From NCBI RefSeq assembly GCF_019400985.1, contig NZ_WTFF01000015.1:1-49752 (forward strand): DNA of 49,752 nt, given 5' to 3'. The stretch is from Streptomyces bambusae. Lineage in GTDB: Bacteria > Actinomycetota > Actinomycetes > Streptomycetales > Streptomycetaceae. The position numbers were made by a program, and so were the translations under genes. Of this stretch, positions 39,154 through 46,906 are shown one piece after another. The notes beneath the pieces were generated by a model, which searched no databases, was not told the origin of the DNA, and saw only the letters and a program-made list of their open reading frames with translations. How positions within the stretch are numbered: the first letter of the stretch is position 1; each line of letters opens with the position of its first letter.

Positions 39154-41275
39154 GCAGGCGCTCCGCCTCGGTGATCTTTGTCAGCGCCCCGTCGTTCTCG
39201 CCCATGTCGTGGAGTGTCTCGGCGAGATCCGTGAGGGTGCGGGCCCGGTTGTACGCCTCGCCCTGCTGCGCGAAGAAGTCCGCCGCGGTCTCCAGCAGGC
39301 GGCGTGACTCCGCCAGCCGGCCCGTGCCGCGCAGGGCACGTCCCTGGTGGCGCTGCGACAGGGCGAGGGCGCGCGGCAGGTCGTCCGCGCCTTCCTGGCC
39401 GGGGGAGATCCGCCGGTAGAGGTTTTCGGCGTCGACGAACCGCTCGTACGCCGCCTCGTACAGCCACCGGTGCAGGTTCAGCAGGCCCAGCAGTTCCACG
39501 GACGAGGCCTCACCCCGTACGTGTCCGGCCGCGCGCTCGCACGCCACGGCGGCCTGCGCCGCCCGGTCGGCCTCTTCCCAGCGGCCCAGTTCGCCCAGGC
39601 AGTGGCCGAGCTGGAAGTGCAGTCCGCCGGCCGTGCGGGAATCCGGCTGATTCTCGTCGGCGCACCGGGCCGCGACGCGGAGGGCGGGCAGCACCTCGTC
39701 CCAGTACCCGGCCTTCAGCTGGAGCGGCCACAGTGCGCGGCCCAGGCGCAGTGCCGTGGTGGTGTGCTGGTACTCCTCGGCCACGGACACCGCCCGGACC
39801 AGGTTCCCCACCTCGGCCGCCAGCACCGCGACGCCCTCCGCCTCGTCCCGGAACGCCTCCCCTTCCGCAGGTGCCGGCTCGGTCCGCCAGCTCTGCGGCA
39901 GGGCGGCGTGGGCGGCGTGCAGCGCCCGGTTCAGCAGGGCGCCGAGGGTCCGGGCGACGGCCGCCGAGCACTCGGGGATCCCGTGCTCCGGGCCGGCGGT
40001 GTCCGCCAGATGGCGGCGTACCTCGGGCCGGAACCGGTAGCGGCCGTCGGAGAGGGGCTCCAGCAGCTGGGCGTCGGCCGCTTCGGCCAGCATCCGGGCG
40101 GCCTCCTCCTCGGTGACGTCCGCGGCGGCCCCGGCGAGGTGGGCACTGACGGACGGCCAGCCGCCCAGAGCCGTCAGCCGGCACAGCCGCGCCGTCTCCG
40201 GCCGCAGGCGGCGGCAGGCCTCCTGTGCCGTACCGCGTACGGGGTCTACGGCGTCTACGGGGTCTACGAGGTCCACGAGGCGTAGGGGATGGCTCCCCGA
40301 TGCGTCGGGCGCCGGGGCCGGGGCCGCCGCTGCCTCCGCCAGTAGGCGCGTCGCCGCGGCCTTCAGGGCGTAGGCGTTGCCCCCGCAGCGGTCGAGCAGC
40401 GCCGGCATCTGCCGCTTGGCGCGCGCGAACTGCTCCTGCCCGGCGACCTTCCTCACCATCTTCAGCGCGTACCGGTCGCTCAGCGCAGGCACGGCTACGC
40501 GTTCTGCCTCCAGCAGGAAGGGCGGGCCCGACACGACCACCAGGAGGAAGACGTGCGGTGTGGCCGGAACGAGGGCGCGGACCTGCGCGACCGAGGACGC
40601 GTGGTCGATCACCACCAGCGCCCTGCGGCCGGCGGTGAGCCTGCGGTAGAGCTGTTCGCGGCCCGACTCGGTGGGCGGGACCTGATCGGGCTCGACGCCC
40701 ATCTGCCGCAGCAGGCGTAGCAGGACGGCTGCCGGAGCCGGTCCGTTCTCCCCGGAGGCGTCGCGGAGGTCGACGTAGAACTGTCCGTCGGGGAAGTGGG
40801 CGTGGCACACGGCGCCCAGGTGGAGGGCCACCGCGGTGGTGCCGATCCCCGGCCGGCCGTGGAGCAGTGCGACGCGCGGCCGCCCGGCATAGGGGCGGGT
40901 GGCCTCCCGCTTCAACTGCCTCAGGACGCTCTGGCGGTTGGTGAAGTCCCGGGTCGCCGGCGGCAGTCCGGTCCCGGAGGACAGAGAGGACGGGGCCAAC
41001 AAGGAGGACAGGGCTGTCGCGTGCTCCGGAAGGCTGCGTACGAGGGCCGCCCACTCGCTCGCCTGCTGCGGGTCGTGCGCCAGGCGCGCGTGCATCTGAC
41101 CCGCCAGGGCCTCCCAGCCCTCCGCCCGGGTGGGCGCCGGCGTCTCGCGCCCCATGGTCCTGCGCGCCAGCGCGCCGGTCGACAGCAGCAGCTGCTTGCC
41201 CATCTCGCCTGCCGCGCCGTTCCCCACGGCGGCGAGGAACGCCGTGAGTGCGCTGAGCGCCACGATCTCCAGCAC
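39083..41275 (-). CDS. STAND/NB-ARC-like protein with TPRs and degenerate P-loop
   Basis: A 730-residue signalling protein: short hydrophobic N-terminus (4-20), helical region (50-100), an NTPase-like domain with Walker A HGRPGIGTTAVAL (139-151), Walker B-like ALVVIDH, a winged-helix-like segment (about 340-430) and C-terminal tetratricopeptide-type helices (about 470-725; ALRLGRALWPLQLKAGYWDEVLPAL, for example). The P-loop lysine is Thr146, so ATP hydrolysis may be lost. A VDLVDPVDAVDPV stretch comes from a nucleotide microsatellite. GTG start with GGAGGGGG upstream. It overlaps the GT-B gene 3' end convergently. Partner or effector unknown. Confidence 0.75.
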   Translation of the reverse strand: MLEIVALSALTAFLAAVGNGAAGEMGKQLLLSTGALARRTMGRETPAPTRAEGWEALAGQMHARLAHDPQQASEWAALVRSLPEHATALSSLLAPSSLSSGTGLPPATRDFTNRQSVLRQLKREATRPYAGRPRVALLHGRPGIGTTAVALHLGAVCHAHFPDGQFYVDLRDASGENGPAPAAVLLRLLRQMGVEPDQVPPTESGREQLYRRLTAGRRALVVIDHASSVAQVRALVPATPHVFLLVVVSGPPFLLEAERVAVPALSDRYALKMVRKVAGQEQFARAKRQMPALLDRCGGNAYALKAAATRLLAEAAAAPAPAPDASGSHPLRLVDLVDPVDAVDPVRGTAQEACRRLRPETARLCRLTALGGWPSVSAHLAGAAADVTEEEAARMLAEAADAQLLEPLSDGRYRFRPEVRRHLADTAGPEHGIPECSAAVARTLGALLNRALHAAHAALPQSWRTEPAPAEGEAFRDEAEGVAVLAAEVGNLVRAVSVAEEYQHTTTALRLGRALWPLQLKAGYWDEVLPALRVAARCADENQPDSRTAGGLHFQLGHCLGELGRWEEADRAAQAAVACERAAGHVRGEASSVELLGLLNLHRWLYEAAYERFVDAENLYRRISPGQEGADDLPRALALSQRHQGRALRGTGRLAESRRLLETAADFFAQQGEAYNRARTLTDLAETLHDMGENDGALTKITEAERLLTPAAAPHLRYLAALRLRCEATR

Positions 41276-41406
41276 GTCGGCCCCCTCCCCTGGTCCCCGA
41301 ACCGGTGGTCCCCGAACCGGCCCTGGGCCGGACCTTACCCCCGGGGCAGCGGCTCACGTGTTCATTCCGGCCCCGGCCCCGTCGTCAACTCTCGTGACCG
41401 GTGCGG

Positions 41407-42600
41407 CTAGCGGGTGGCGCGGGTGGCGCGGCCGCCCCTGGAGACGATGGTGGTGAGGTTCATGCGCTTGCTGTAGCGGTACGTCATCAGCGGGCTGCCG
41501 CTGACCAGCTCCTTGTACAGGACCGCGGTACGGCCGGTCAGGCGCAGGCCGCGCGGGGTGAAGTCGGCCTTGGTGAACTGGATGACGGCGTCGCGCCGGC
41601 CGAGGCTGAGCGGCTGGTGGAAGTAGCCGAAGCGGAACGGCTTCACGGACTTGCCGCGTACCAGCCGGGCGATGGTGTCGGCGGTGTACTGGGCGGTCGG
41701 CAGCCCGCTCTGGCAGGAGCCGTGGAGCTGCCCGAAGTCCATGCGGACGGCGGCGGCGTCGCCGACGGCGTGGATCTGGGGGTGGGACACCGACCGGAGC
41801 GTGTCGTCGACCAGGATCAGACCGCGGTCGTCGGTGGCGATCCCGGCGTCGGCGGCGAGCGGCGACACCCTGACACCGGCGGTCCACAGGCAGGCGTCGG
41901 AGCGGATGGTCCGGCCGTCGGCGAGCTCGACGGCGCCGGGCAGCACCTTCGCGACCCGGGCGCCGGTCTCGACGGTGATGCCGAGGCGGTCCAGCGCGCG
42001 GTGCAGGTACGCGCGGGCCTTTTCGCCCATCATCGAGCCGGGCTCCTCCGTGCTGACCAGGGTGACGTCGAGGCCCGGGTGGGCCTCCGCGATCTCGGTG
42101 GCGGCTTCGATGCCGGTCAGGCCGCCGCCGCAGACGGTGACCGTGCCGCCGGCCGCGGCGACCTCGGTCAGCCGCGCGGCGAACCGGCCGGCGGTCTCCG
42201 GGCTGTTGAGGGTGTACGCGTGGGTGTCGGCGCCGGGGACCGTGCCGGTGTCGGTCGAGCTGCCCAGCGCGTAGACGAGCGTGTCGTACGCGAGGGTGCC
42301 GGCGCCGTCGAGGGACCCGGCGCCGTCGACGGTGATGCGCCGGGCCTCGGGGTCGATGGCGGTGACGGTGCCCTGGACGAACGTGACGCCGGTACCGGCG
42401 AGCAGCTCGGGGATCCGGTGCTCGGCCAGCTTCTGCCCGGCGGCGATCTGGTGCATCCGCAGCCGCTCGACGAACCGGCTCGACGGGTTGACCAGGGTGA
42501 TCCTCACGCCGGTCCGGCGCGTGCGGTGGGCCAGTCGGACGGCGCTGAACATACCCGTGTAGCCGGCGCCGAGAACGACGATGTGGCGGCTGTCGGTCAT
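41407..42600 (-). CDS. NAD(P)/FAD-dependent oxidoreductase (NDH-2-like)
   Basis: A 397-residue two-dinucleotide-binding flavoprotein. VLGAGYTGMFSAVRLA (9-24) binds FAD, VTVCGGGLTGIEAATEIA (about 155-172) binds NAD(P)H, and IHAVGDAAAVR is the second FAD motif. It resembles type II NADH dehydrogenases but lacks an obvious membrane segment. GGGAG is 6 bases before ATG 42600; the longer ORF to 42741 crosses the promoter. It is divergent from the epimerase and, with the epimerase and SigJ-like sigma, forms the gene set typical of ECF41 modules. Confidence 0.9.
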   Translation of the reverse strand: MTDSRHIVVLGAGYTGMFSAVRLAHRTRRTGVRITLVNPSSRFVERLRMHQIAAGQKLAEHRIPELLAGTGVTFVQGTVTAIDPEARRITVDGAGSLDGAGTLAYDTLVYALGSSTDTGTVPGADTHAYTLNSPETAGRFAARLTEVAAAGGTVTVCGGGLTGIEAATEIAEAHPGLDVTLVSTEEPGSMMGEKARAYLHRALDRLGITVETGARVAKVLPGAVELADGRTIRSDACLWTAGVRVSPLAADAGIATDDRGLILVDDTLRSVSHPQIHAVGDAAAVRMDFGQLHGSCQSGLPTAQYTADTIARLVRGKSVKPFRFGYFHQPLSLGRRDAVIQFTKADFTPRGLRLTGRTAVLYKELVSGSPLMTYRYSKRMNLTTIVSRGGRATRATR

Positions 42601-42674
42601 TTCGATCTCCCTGGTGCGAGCGGGTGAGCAGGTGAGCGGGCGGGCATCGGCTTCGGTGCCGGTGACGGCCATGG

Positions 42675-42701
42675 GACAAGCGGCCTCCCCCGGACGTGAC
42701 A
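42675..42701 (-). promoter_or_regulatory. Candidate ECF41 promoter of the oxidoreductase
   Basis: Reads TGTCACG-N16-TGTC on the minus strand, against the known ECF41 consensus TGTCACA-N16-CGTC. 75 bases upstream of the ATG. Confidence 0.65.
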
Positions 42702-42735
42702 GGTCCCCGGCGTGACCCAGGTCACCTCCGCCGGG

Positions 42736-42762
42736 TGTCACGTCCTGGCGGGCCCGTCTGTC
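42736..42762 (+). promoter_or_regulatory. Candidate ECF41 promoter of the epimerase-sigma operon
   Basis: Reads TGTCACG-N16-TGTC on the plus strand, a mirror image of the minus-strand promoter; both continue CCCATG after the -10. About 105 bases upstream of the epimerase ATG. Confidence 0.65.
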
Positions 42763-42868
42763 CCATGACCGTCACCGGGACGACGGACGACGAACGACGA
42801 ACGACGGACGCGCTCGGGACGACCGACAACGGACACGACGAGACGACGAGCCGACAGGAGGCACGGCG

Positions 42869-43813
42869 ATGAAGGTTCTGCTGGCGGGTGCGAGTGGTGC
42901 GCTGGGCGGGAGGATCGTGCGGGAGCTGACCGCGGCCGGGCACGAGGTGGCCGGGCTCGGGCGGGGTGCGCGGAACGTGTTGCGCGCCGATCTGCTGGAC
43001 CGGGAAGCGGTGCTGCGCGCCGTCGACGGGCGCGGCTTCGACGCCGTCGTGCACGCGGCGACCGCGCTGCAGGGCAAGTCGCTGATGCGCCACCAGGACA
43101 TGGCACCCACCGACCTCCTGCGCACCGAGGGCACCGCCAACCTGCTCGCGGCGGCCCGGGAGACCGGCGCGCGGCGGTTCGTCGCGGAGTCGATGGTGTT
43201 CGGCTACGGCTACGGGGACCACGGCGACGCCGAGCTGACCGAGGCGGACGCCCGGTTCGGCCCGCGGAGCGCCGACCCGTGGCTGGAGCGGCACGTCGGG
43301 GCGCTGCGGACCAAGGAGGAGCTGACGTTCGGCGCGGACGGCATCGAGGGGGTGAGCCTGCGGTTCGGCCTGTTCTACGGCGCCGGCTCCACCGACACCA
43401 CCATCCTGCCGATGCTGCGCCGGCGCGTGCTGCCGGTGGTGCCGGACAAGGGGCGGGCTCTGGCCTGGGTCGACATCGAGGACGCGGCGCGCGCCGTCCG
43501 CCTCGCGCTGACCACGCCCGGCGCGGCCGGCCAGGCGTACAACATCGTGGACGACACCCCGATCGGCTTCGGCTCGCACGTGCGGGCGGTTGCCGAGGCG
43601 TTCGCCACGCCGGCCCCGATGACCGTACCGCTGTGGCTGCTCAAGCCCGCCCCGCTCGCGTACGCCATCATGTCGACCAACCTGCGGCTGGCGGGCGGCA
43701 AGGCCCGGCGCGAGCTCGGCTGGGTGCCCGTGCACGCGGGGTGCGCCACCGCGCTGCGCGCCCTGGCCGACCGGCCGGCCCTTGCCGGGGCCGACGCGCC
43801 GCTGGCAGCCTGA
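42869..43813 (+). CDS. NAD-dependent epimerase/dehydratase family protein
   Basis: A 314-residue extended short-chain dehydrogenase with Rossmann motif AGASGALGGRIV (6-17). The position usually occupied by YxxxK reads FVAESMVFGYGYGDHG without a clear lysine, so it may be an atypical NAD(P)-binding reductase. GGAGG is 7 bases before ATG. It is followed 6 bases later by the sigma-factor gene, and faces the oxidoreductase across the divergent promoters. Confidence 0.9.
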   Translation: MKVLLAGASGALGGRIVRELTAAGHEVAGLGRGARNVLRADLLDREAVLRAVDGRGFDAVVHAATALQGKSLMRHQDMAPTDLLRTEGTANLLAAARETGARRFVAESMVFGYGYGDHGDAELTEADARFGPRSADPWLERHVGALRTKEELTFGADGIEGVSLRFGLFYGAGSTDTTILPMLRRRVLPVVPDKGRALAWVDIEDAARAVRLALTTPGAAGQAYNIVDDTPIGFGSHVRAVAEAFATPAPMTVPLWLLKPAPLAYAIMSTNLRLAGGKARRELGWVPVHAGCATALRALADRPALAGADAPLAA

Positions 43814-43819
43814 CGCCTC

Positions 43820-44716
43820 ATGATCGAATCGACGACCGCCCGGCAGTCCGACGTGCCGGCCGACCCCTTCACCCAGCACCGGCGGCTGCTGTTCGCCACC
43901 GCCTACCGGATGCTCGGCAGCGTCGCCGACGCCGAGGACGTCCTGCAGGACGCCTGGCTCACCTGGTCCGGGGCCGACCGGTCGCAGGTCTCGAACCCGC
44001 GGGCCTACCTGGTCCGTACGGTCACCAACCTCTCCATCAACCGCCTGACCTCCGCCCGGGCCACCCGCGAGTCCTACGTCGGCCCGTGGCTGCCCGAGCC
44101 CTGGCTCACCAGCCCCGACATCGCCGAGGAGGCAGAGTTGGCCGACAGCGTCTCCATGGCGATGCTGGTGGTCCTCGAAACGCTCGGCCCGGTCGAGCGG
44201 GCGGTCTTCCTGCTGCGCGAGGTCTTCGGCTACTCGCACGCCGAGATCGCCGAGACCCTGGAGCGGCCCGAGGCGACGATCCGCCAGATCGCCCACCGCG
44301 CCCGCTCGCACGTCCAGGCCCGCCGCCCGCGCTACGACACCGACGCGGCGCAGCGGCAGCAGGTCACCGAACGTTTCCTGGCCGCCTGCGCGGGCGGTGA
44401 CCTGGGCGCCGTCATGGCGCTGCTCGCCCCCGACGTCACCTGCTGGTCCGACGGCGGCGGCAAGGTCACCGCGGCCCGCCGCCCCCTGCACGGGCTGGAT
44501 CCGGTCGCCCGCTGGATCATGGGCGTGCTCGCCAAGCCGGAGCTGGCGGGCATGACCCTGGAGTCCGCCGAGATCAACGGCGAGCAGTCCGTCCTGTTCG
44601 CCCTGGGCGGCCGGCCCGTCGGCGCGCTCTGCTTCGACCTGGTCGACGGCCGCATCCAGCACCTGCGCTTCCAGGTCAACCCCGACAAGCTCGGCGGCCT
44701 CACCCCCGACCACTGA
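43820..44716 (+). CDS. ECF41-type RNA polymerase sigma factor (SigJ-like)
   Basis: A 298-residue sigma factor: sigma2 (FATAYRMLGSVADAEDVLQDAWL, 25-47), sigma4 (REVFGYSHAEIAETLERPEATIRQ, about 133-156) and a C-terminal SnoaL-like domain with the ECF41 signature motifs WLPEP (90-94, linker), DGGGK (211-215) and NPDKL (287-291). In ECF41 factors this extension regulates activity instead of an anti-sigma factor, and none is encoded nearby. The ATG lies 6 bases after the epimerase stop without a Shine-Dalgarno, so it is probably coupled. Likely targets are the two TGTCACG promoters just upstream. Confidence 0.93.
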   Translation: MIESTTARQSDVPADPFTQHRRLLFATAYRMLGSVADAEDVLQDAWLTWSGADRSQVSNPRAYLVRTVTNLSINRLTSARATRESYVGPWLPEPWLTSPDIAEEAELADSVSMAMLVVLETLGPVERAVFLLREVFGYSHAEIAETLERPEATIRQIAHRARSHVQARRPRYDTDAAQRQQVTERFLAACAGGDLGAVMALLAPDVTCWSDGGGKVTAARRPLHGLDPVARWIMGVLAKPELAGMTLESAEINGEQSVLFALGGRPVGALCFDLVDGRIQHLRFQVNPDKLGGLTPDH

Positions 44717-44730
44717 CACCGTCCTCACAC

Positions 44731-44773
44731 GCAGGAAGGGCCTGATCCCCGGTGCGGATCAGGCCCTTCCTGC
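44731..44773 (+). terminator. Terminator after the sigma-factor gene
   Basis: 18-bp perfect stem (GCAGGAAGGGCCTGATCC) with a 7-base loop. Confidence 0.85.
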
Positions 44774-44916
44774 GCCTCCGGCCACCTGACAGCCGTCGGC
44801 GGCCGCTGTCAGGGGGCCGGCCCGCGCTGTCAGGGTGCTGGCCGCGCGCTGTCAGGCGGGCCCGGCATCGTCACGGTCATCGAGAACGACGGGGACCTGA
44901 CGAGGAGATGTTGAAC

Positions 44917-45876
44917 ATGGCGTACGCGATCCGGGCCGAGGGCCTGGTCAAGAAGTACGGCGACTTCACCGCCCTGGCAGGCGTCGACCTGGAGGTCCCG
45001 GCCGGCAAGGTCGTCGGTGTCCTGGGCCCCAACGGCGCCGGCAAGACCACCACCGTGCGCATCCTGGCCACGCTGATGCGCCCCGACGGCGGCCACGCCA
45101 CCATCGGCGGCCACGACATCGTCAAGGACCCGGTCAGGGTCCGCCGGCTGATCGGGCTGACCGGCCAGTACGCGTCCGTGGACGAGACCCTGTCCGGCGC
45201 GGAGAACCTGGTGCTCATCGGGCGGCTGCTCGGCCTGTCCCGGCGCGACGCGAAGGCGCGGGCCGCCGAGCTCCTGGAGAACTTCTCCCTCGCCGAGGCT
45301 GCCCGCAAGCCCATCGCCACCTTCTCCGGCGGTATGCGGCGGCGGCTGGACCTGGCCGCCTCGCTGGTCGGCCGGCCCCGGGTGCTCTTCCTCGACGAGC
45401 CCACCACCGGCCTGGACCCACACGCCCGGCAGGAGGTCTGGGACGTCGTACGGCAGCTGGTCGCCGACGGTTCCACGGCGCTGCTCACCACCCAGTACCT
45501 GGAGGAGGCCGACCAGCTCGCCGACTCCATCACCGTCTTCGACAAGGGCCGCAAGGTCGCCGAAGGCCGGCCCGGTGAGCTCAAGCGCCGCATCGGCGGC
45601 CAGATCCTCCAGGTCCGGCCCACCCTGGCCGCCGATGTTCCGGTGGTCGCCGGGATGCTCGCCGAGCTGACCGGGCACGCCGCCGCCCAGGACTCCGGCG
45701 TCCTGACCGTGCCGGCCGACGACGCGCTGATCGTCGCCGCGCTCGCCCGCCGCCTGGACAGCGTGGGCATCAGCGCCGACGAACTCGGCCTGCGGCTGCC
45801 CAGCCTCGACGAGGTCTTCCTCGCCCTGACCGGGCACGCGCCCGCCGTCACCGGTGACCAGCCCGTCGCCGCCTGA
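44917..45876 (+). CDS. ABC transporter ATP-binding protein, DrrA type
   Basis: A 319-residue ATPase of a two-gene drug-type exporter. Walker A is GPNGAGKTT (37-45), Q-loop GQYASVD, signature SGGMRRR (137-143), Walker B VLFLDEP (156-162), with the DrrA-type C-terminal extension. ATG 44917 has GAGGAG 9 bases upstream; upstream in-frame sequence to 44752 includes the terminator and is not used. The permease follows after a 96-base pyrimidine-rich gap, so they are one operon. Confidence 0.94.
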   Translation: MAYAIRAEGLVKKYGDFTALAGVDLEVPAGKVVGVLGPNGAGKTTTVRILATLMRPDGGHATIGGHDIVKDPVRVRRLIGLTGQYASVDETLSGAENLVLIGRLLGLSRRDAKARAAELLENFSLAEAARKPIATFSGGMRRRLDLAASLVGRPRVLFLDEPTTGLDPHARQEVWDVVRQLVADGSTALLTTQYLEEADQLADSITVFDKGRKVAEGRPGELKRRIGGQILQVRPTLAADVPVVAGMLAELTGHAAAQDSGVLTVPADDALIVAALARRLDSVGISADELGLRLPSLDEVFLALTGHAPAVTGDQPVAA

Positions 45877-45972
45877 GCCCCGAACCCTTCCCGGCCCCCT
45901 CCCCCGGCCGGCCCTTCCCCGTTCCGCCCGGACTTCCCCGTTCCGCGCAGACTTCCCCCAGAGGACACCGAC

Positions 45973-46794
45973 ATGAGCACCCAGACCCTCCACGCCCATC
46001 CCCACGCCCAGCTCCCCGGCCGCATCGGCCTCGCGCAGACCGTCCGGCACAGCCTGGCTCTCGCCGGCCGCGGCGTCACCAAGTTCATGAAGTCGCCGAT
46101 CCAGCTGGTCGACGTGATCCTCACCCCGATCATCAGCCTGCTGATGTTCGTCTACCTCTTCGGGGAGGCCATGTCCGGCGGCGACACCGACGGCTACCTG
46201 CAGCTCGTCACCCCGGGCGTCATGGTCATGGCCGTCTTCCAGGCCAGCGTCGGGATTGGTGCCTCGCTCTGCGCGGATGCCAGTACCGGAATCTTCGACC
46301 GGTTCCGCAGCATGCCGATCGCCCGCTCCAGCCCGCTGATCGGCGCCGTCCTCGCCGACATCGTCCGCTACGTCGTCTGCCTGGGTACCCTGGCCGTCCT
46401 CGCCCTGGCCATGGGCTACCGCGTCGAAACGGGCCCGGTCGCCACGCTCGCCGCCCTCGCCCTGCTCATCGGCTTCGCCCTCAGCTTCTCCTGGATGTCG
46501 GTCTACCTCGGCATGCTGATCAAGAACCCGGCCTCCGTGCAGGGCCTGATGACCATCCTGATCCTGCCGCTCACCTTCGCCAGCAACGTCTTCGTCCCCC
46601 GCGACGACATGGCCGGCTGGCTCCAGGCCTGGTCCGACGTCAACCCCGTCTCCCTGGTGGCCGACGCGGTCCGCGGCCTGCTGAACGGCGGCCCGGTCGC
46701 CGGCTCCCTGGCCGGCACCTTCGCCTGGATGGCCGGGGTGCTCGTGGTCTTCTTCCCGCTGGCCATGCGCGCCTACCGCAAGAACGCCGGCTGA
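45973..46794 (+). CDS. ABC-2 type transporter permease, DrrB type
   Basis: A 273-residue membrane protein with about six helices, including LVDVILTPIISLLMFVYLFG and a family region near FDRFRSMPIARSSPL. AGAGGA lies about 8 bases before ATG. Together with the upstream ATPase it should export a hydrophobic compound such as an antibiotic or lipid; the substrate is unknown. It is followed by a bidirectional terminator and a convergent AfsR-like gene. Confidence 0.93.
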   Translation: MSTQTLHAHPHAQLPGRIGLAQTVRHSLALAGRGVTKFMKSPIQLVDVILTPIISLLMFVYLFGEAMSGGDTDGYLQLVTPGVMVMAVFQASVGIGASLCADASTGIFDRFRSMPIARSSPLIGAVLADIVRYVVCLGTLAVLALAMGYRVETGPVATLAALALLIGFALSFSWMSVYLGMLIKNPASVQGLMTILILPLTFASNVFVPRDDMAGWLQAWSDVNPVSLVADAVRGLLNGGPVAGSLAGTFAWMAGVLVVFFPLAMRAYRKNAG

Positions 46795-46813
46795 TCCCGG
46801 CGGTGACGAGCCC

Positions 46814-46862
46814 GGCCGGGCGGGGTCCGCACCCACGGGGGTGGAGCGGACCCCGCCCGGCC
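46814..46862. terminator. Bidirectional terminator
   Basis: 17-bp stem (GGCCGGGCGGGGTCCGC) with an inner CCAC/GTGG extension, between the permease gene and the convergent regulator. A 22-bp unit (CCGTCCGTATGACCGCTCGCGG) is duplicated just after it. Confidence 0.85.
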
Positions 46863-46906
46863 GTCCGTATGACCGCTCGCGGCCGTCCGTATGACCGCTC
46901 GCGGCC

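Larger units (their letters stand above)
42601..42868. other. Divergent region of the ECF41 module
   Basis: Two outward-facing candidate promoters lie at 42675-42701 and 42736-42762, flanking the palindrome GTGACC-CA-GGTCAC (42712-42725). A run of GACGACGGACGACGAAC repeats (about 42778-42858) fills the epimerase leader. Confidence 0.7.

Noticed and set aside
44830..46836. 668-codon minus-strand frame opposite the ABC transporter genes
   Set aside because: Antisense shadow; spans both transporter genes and their gap.
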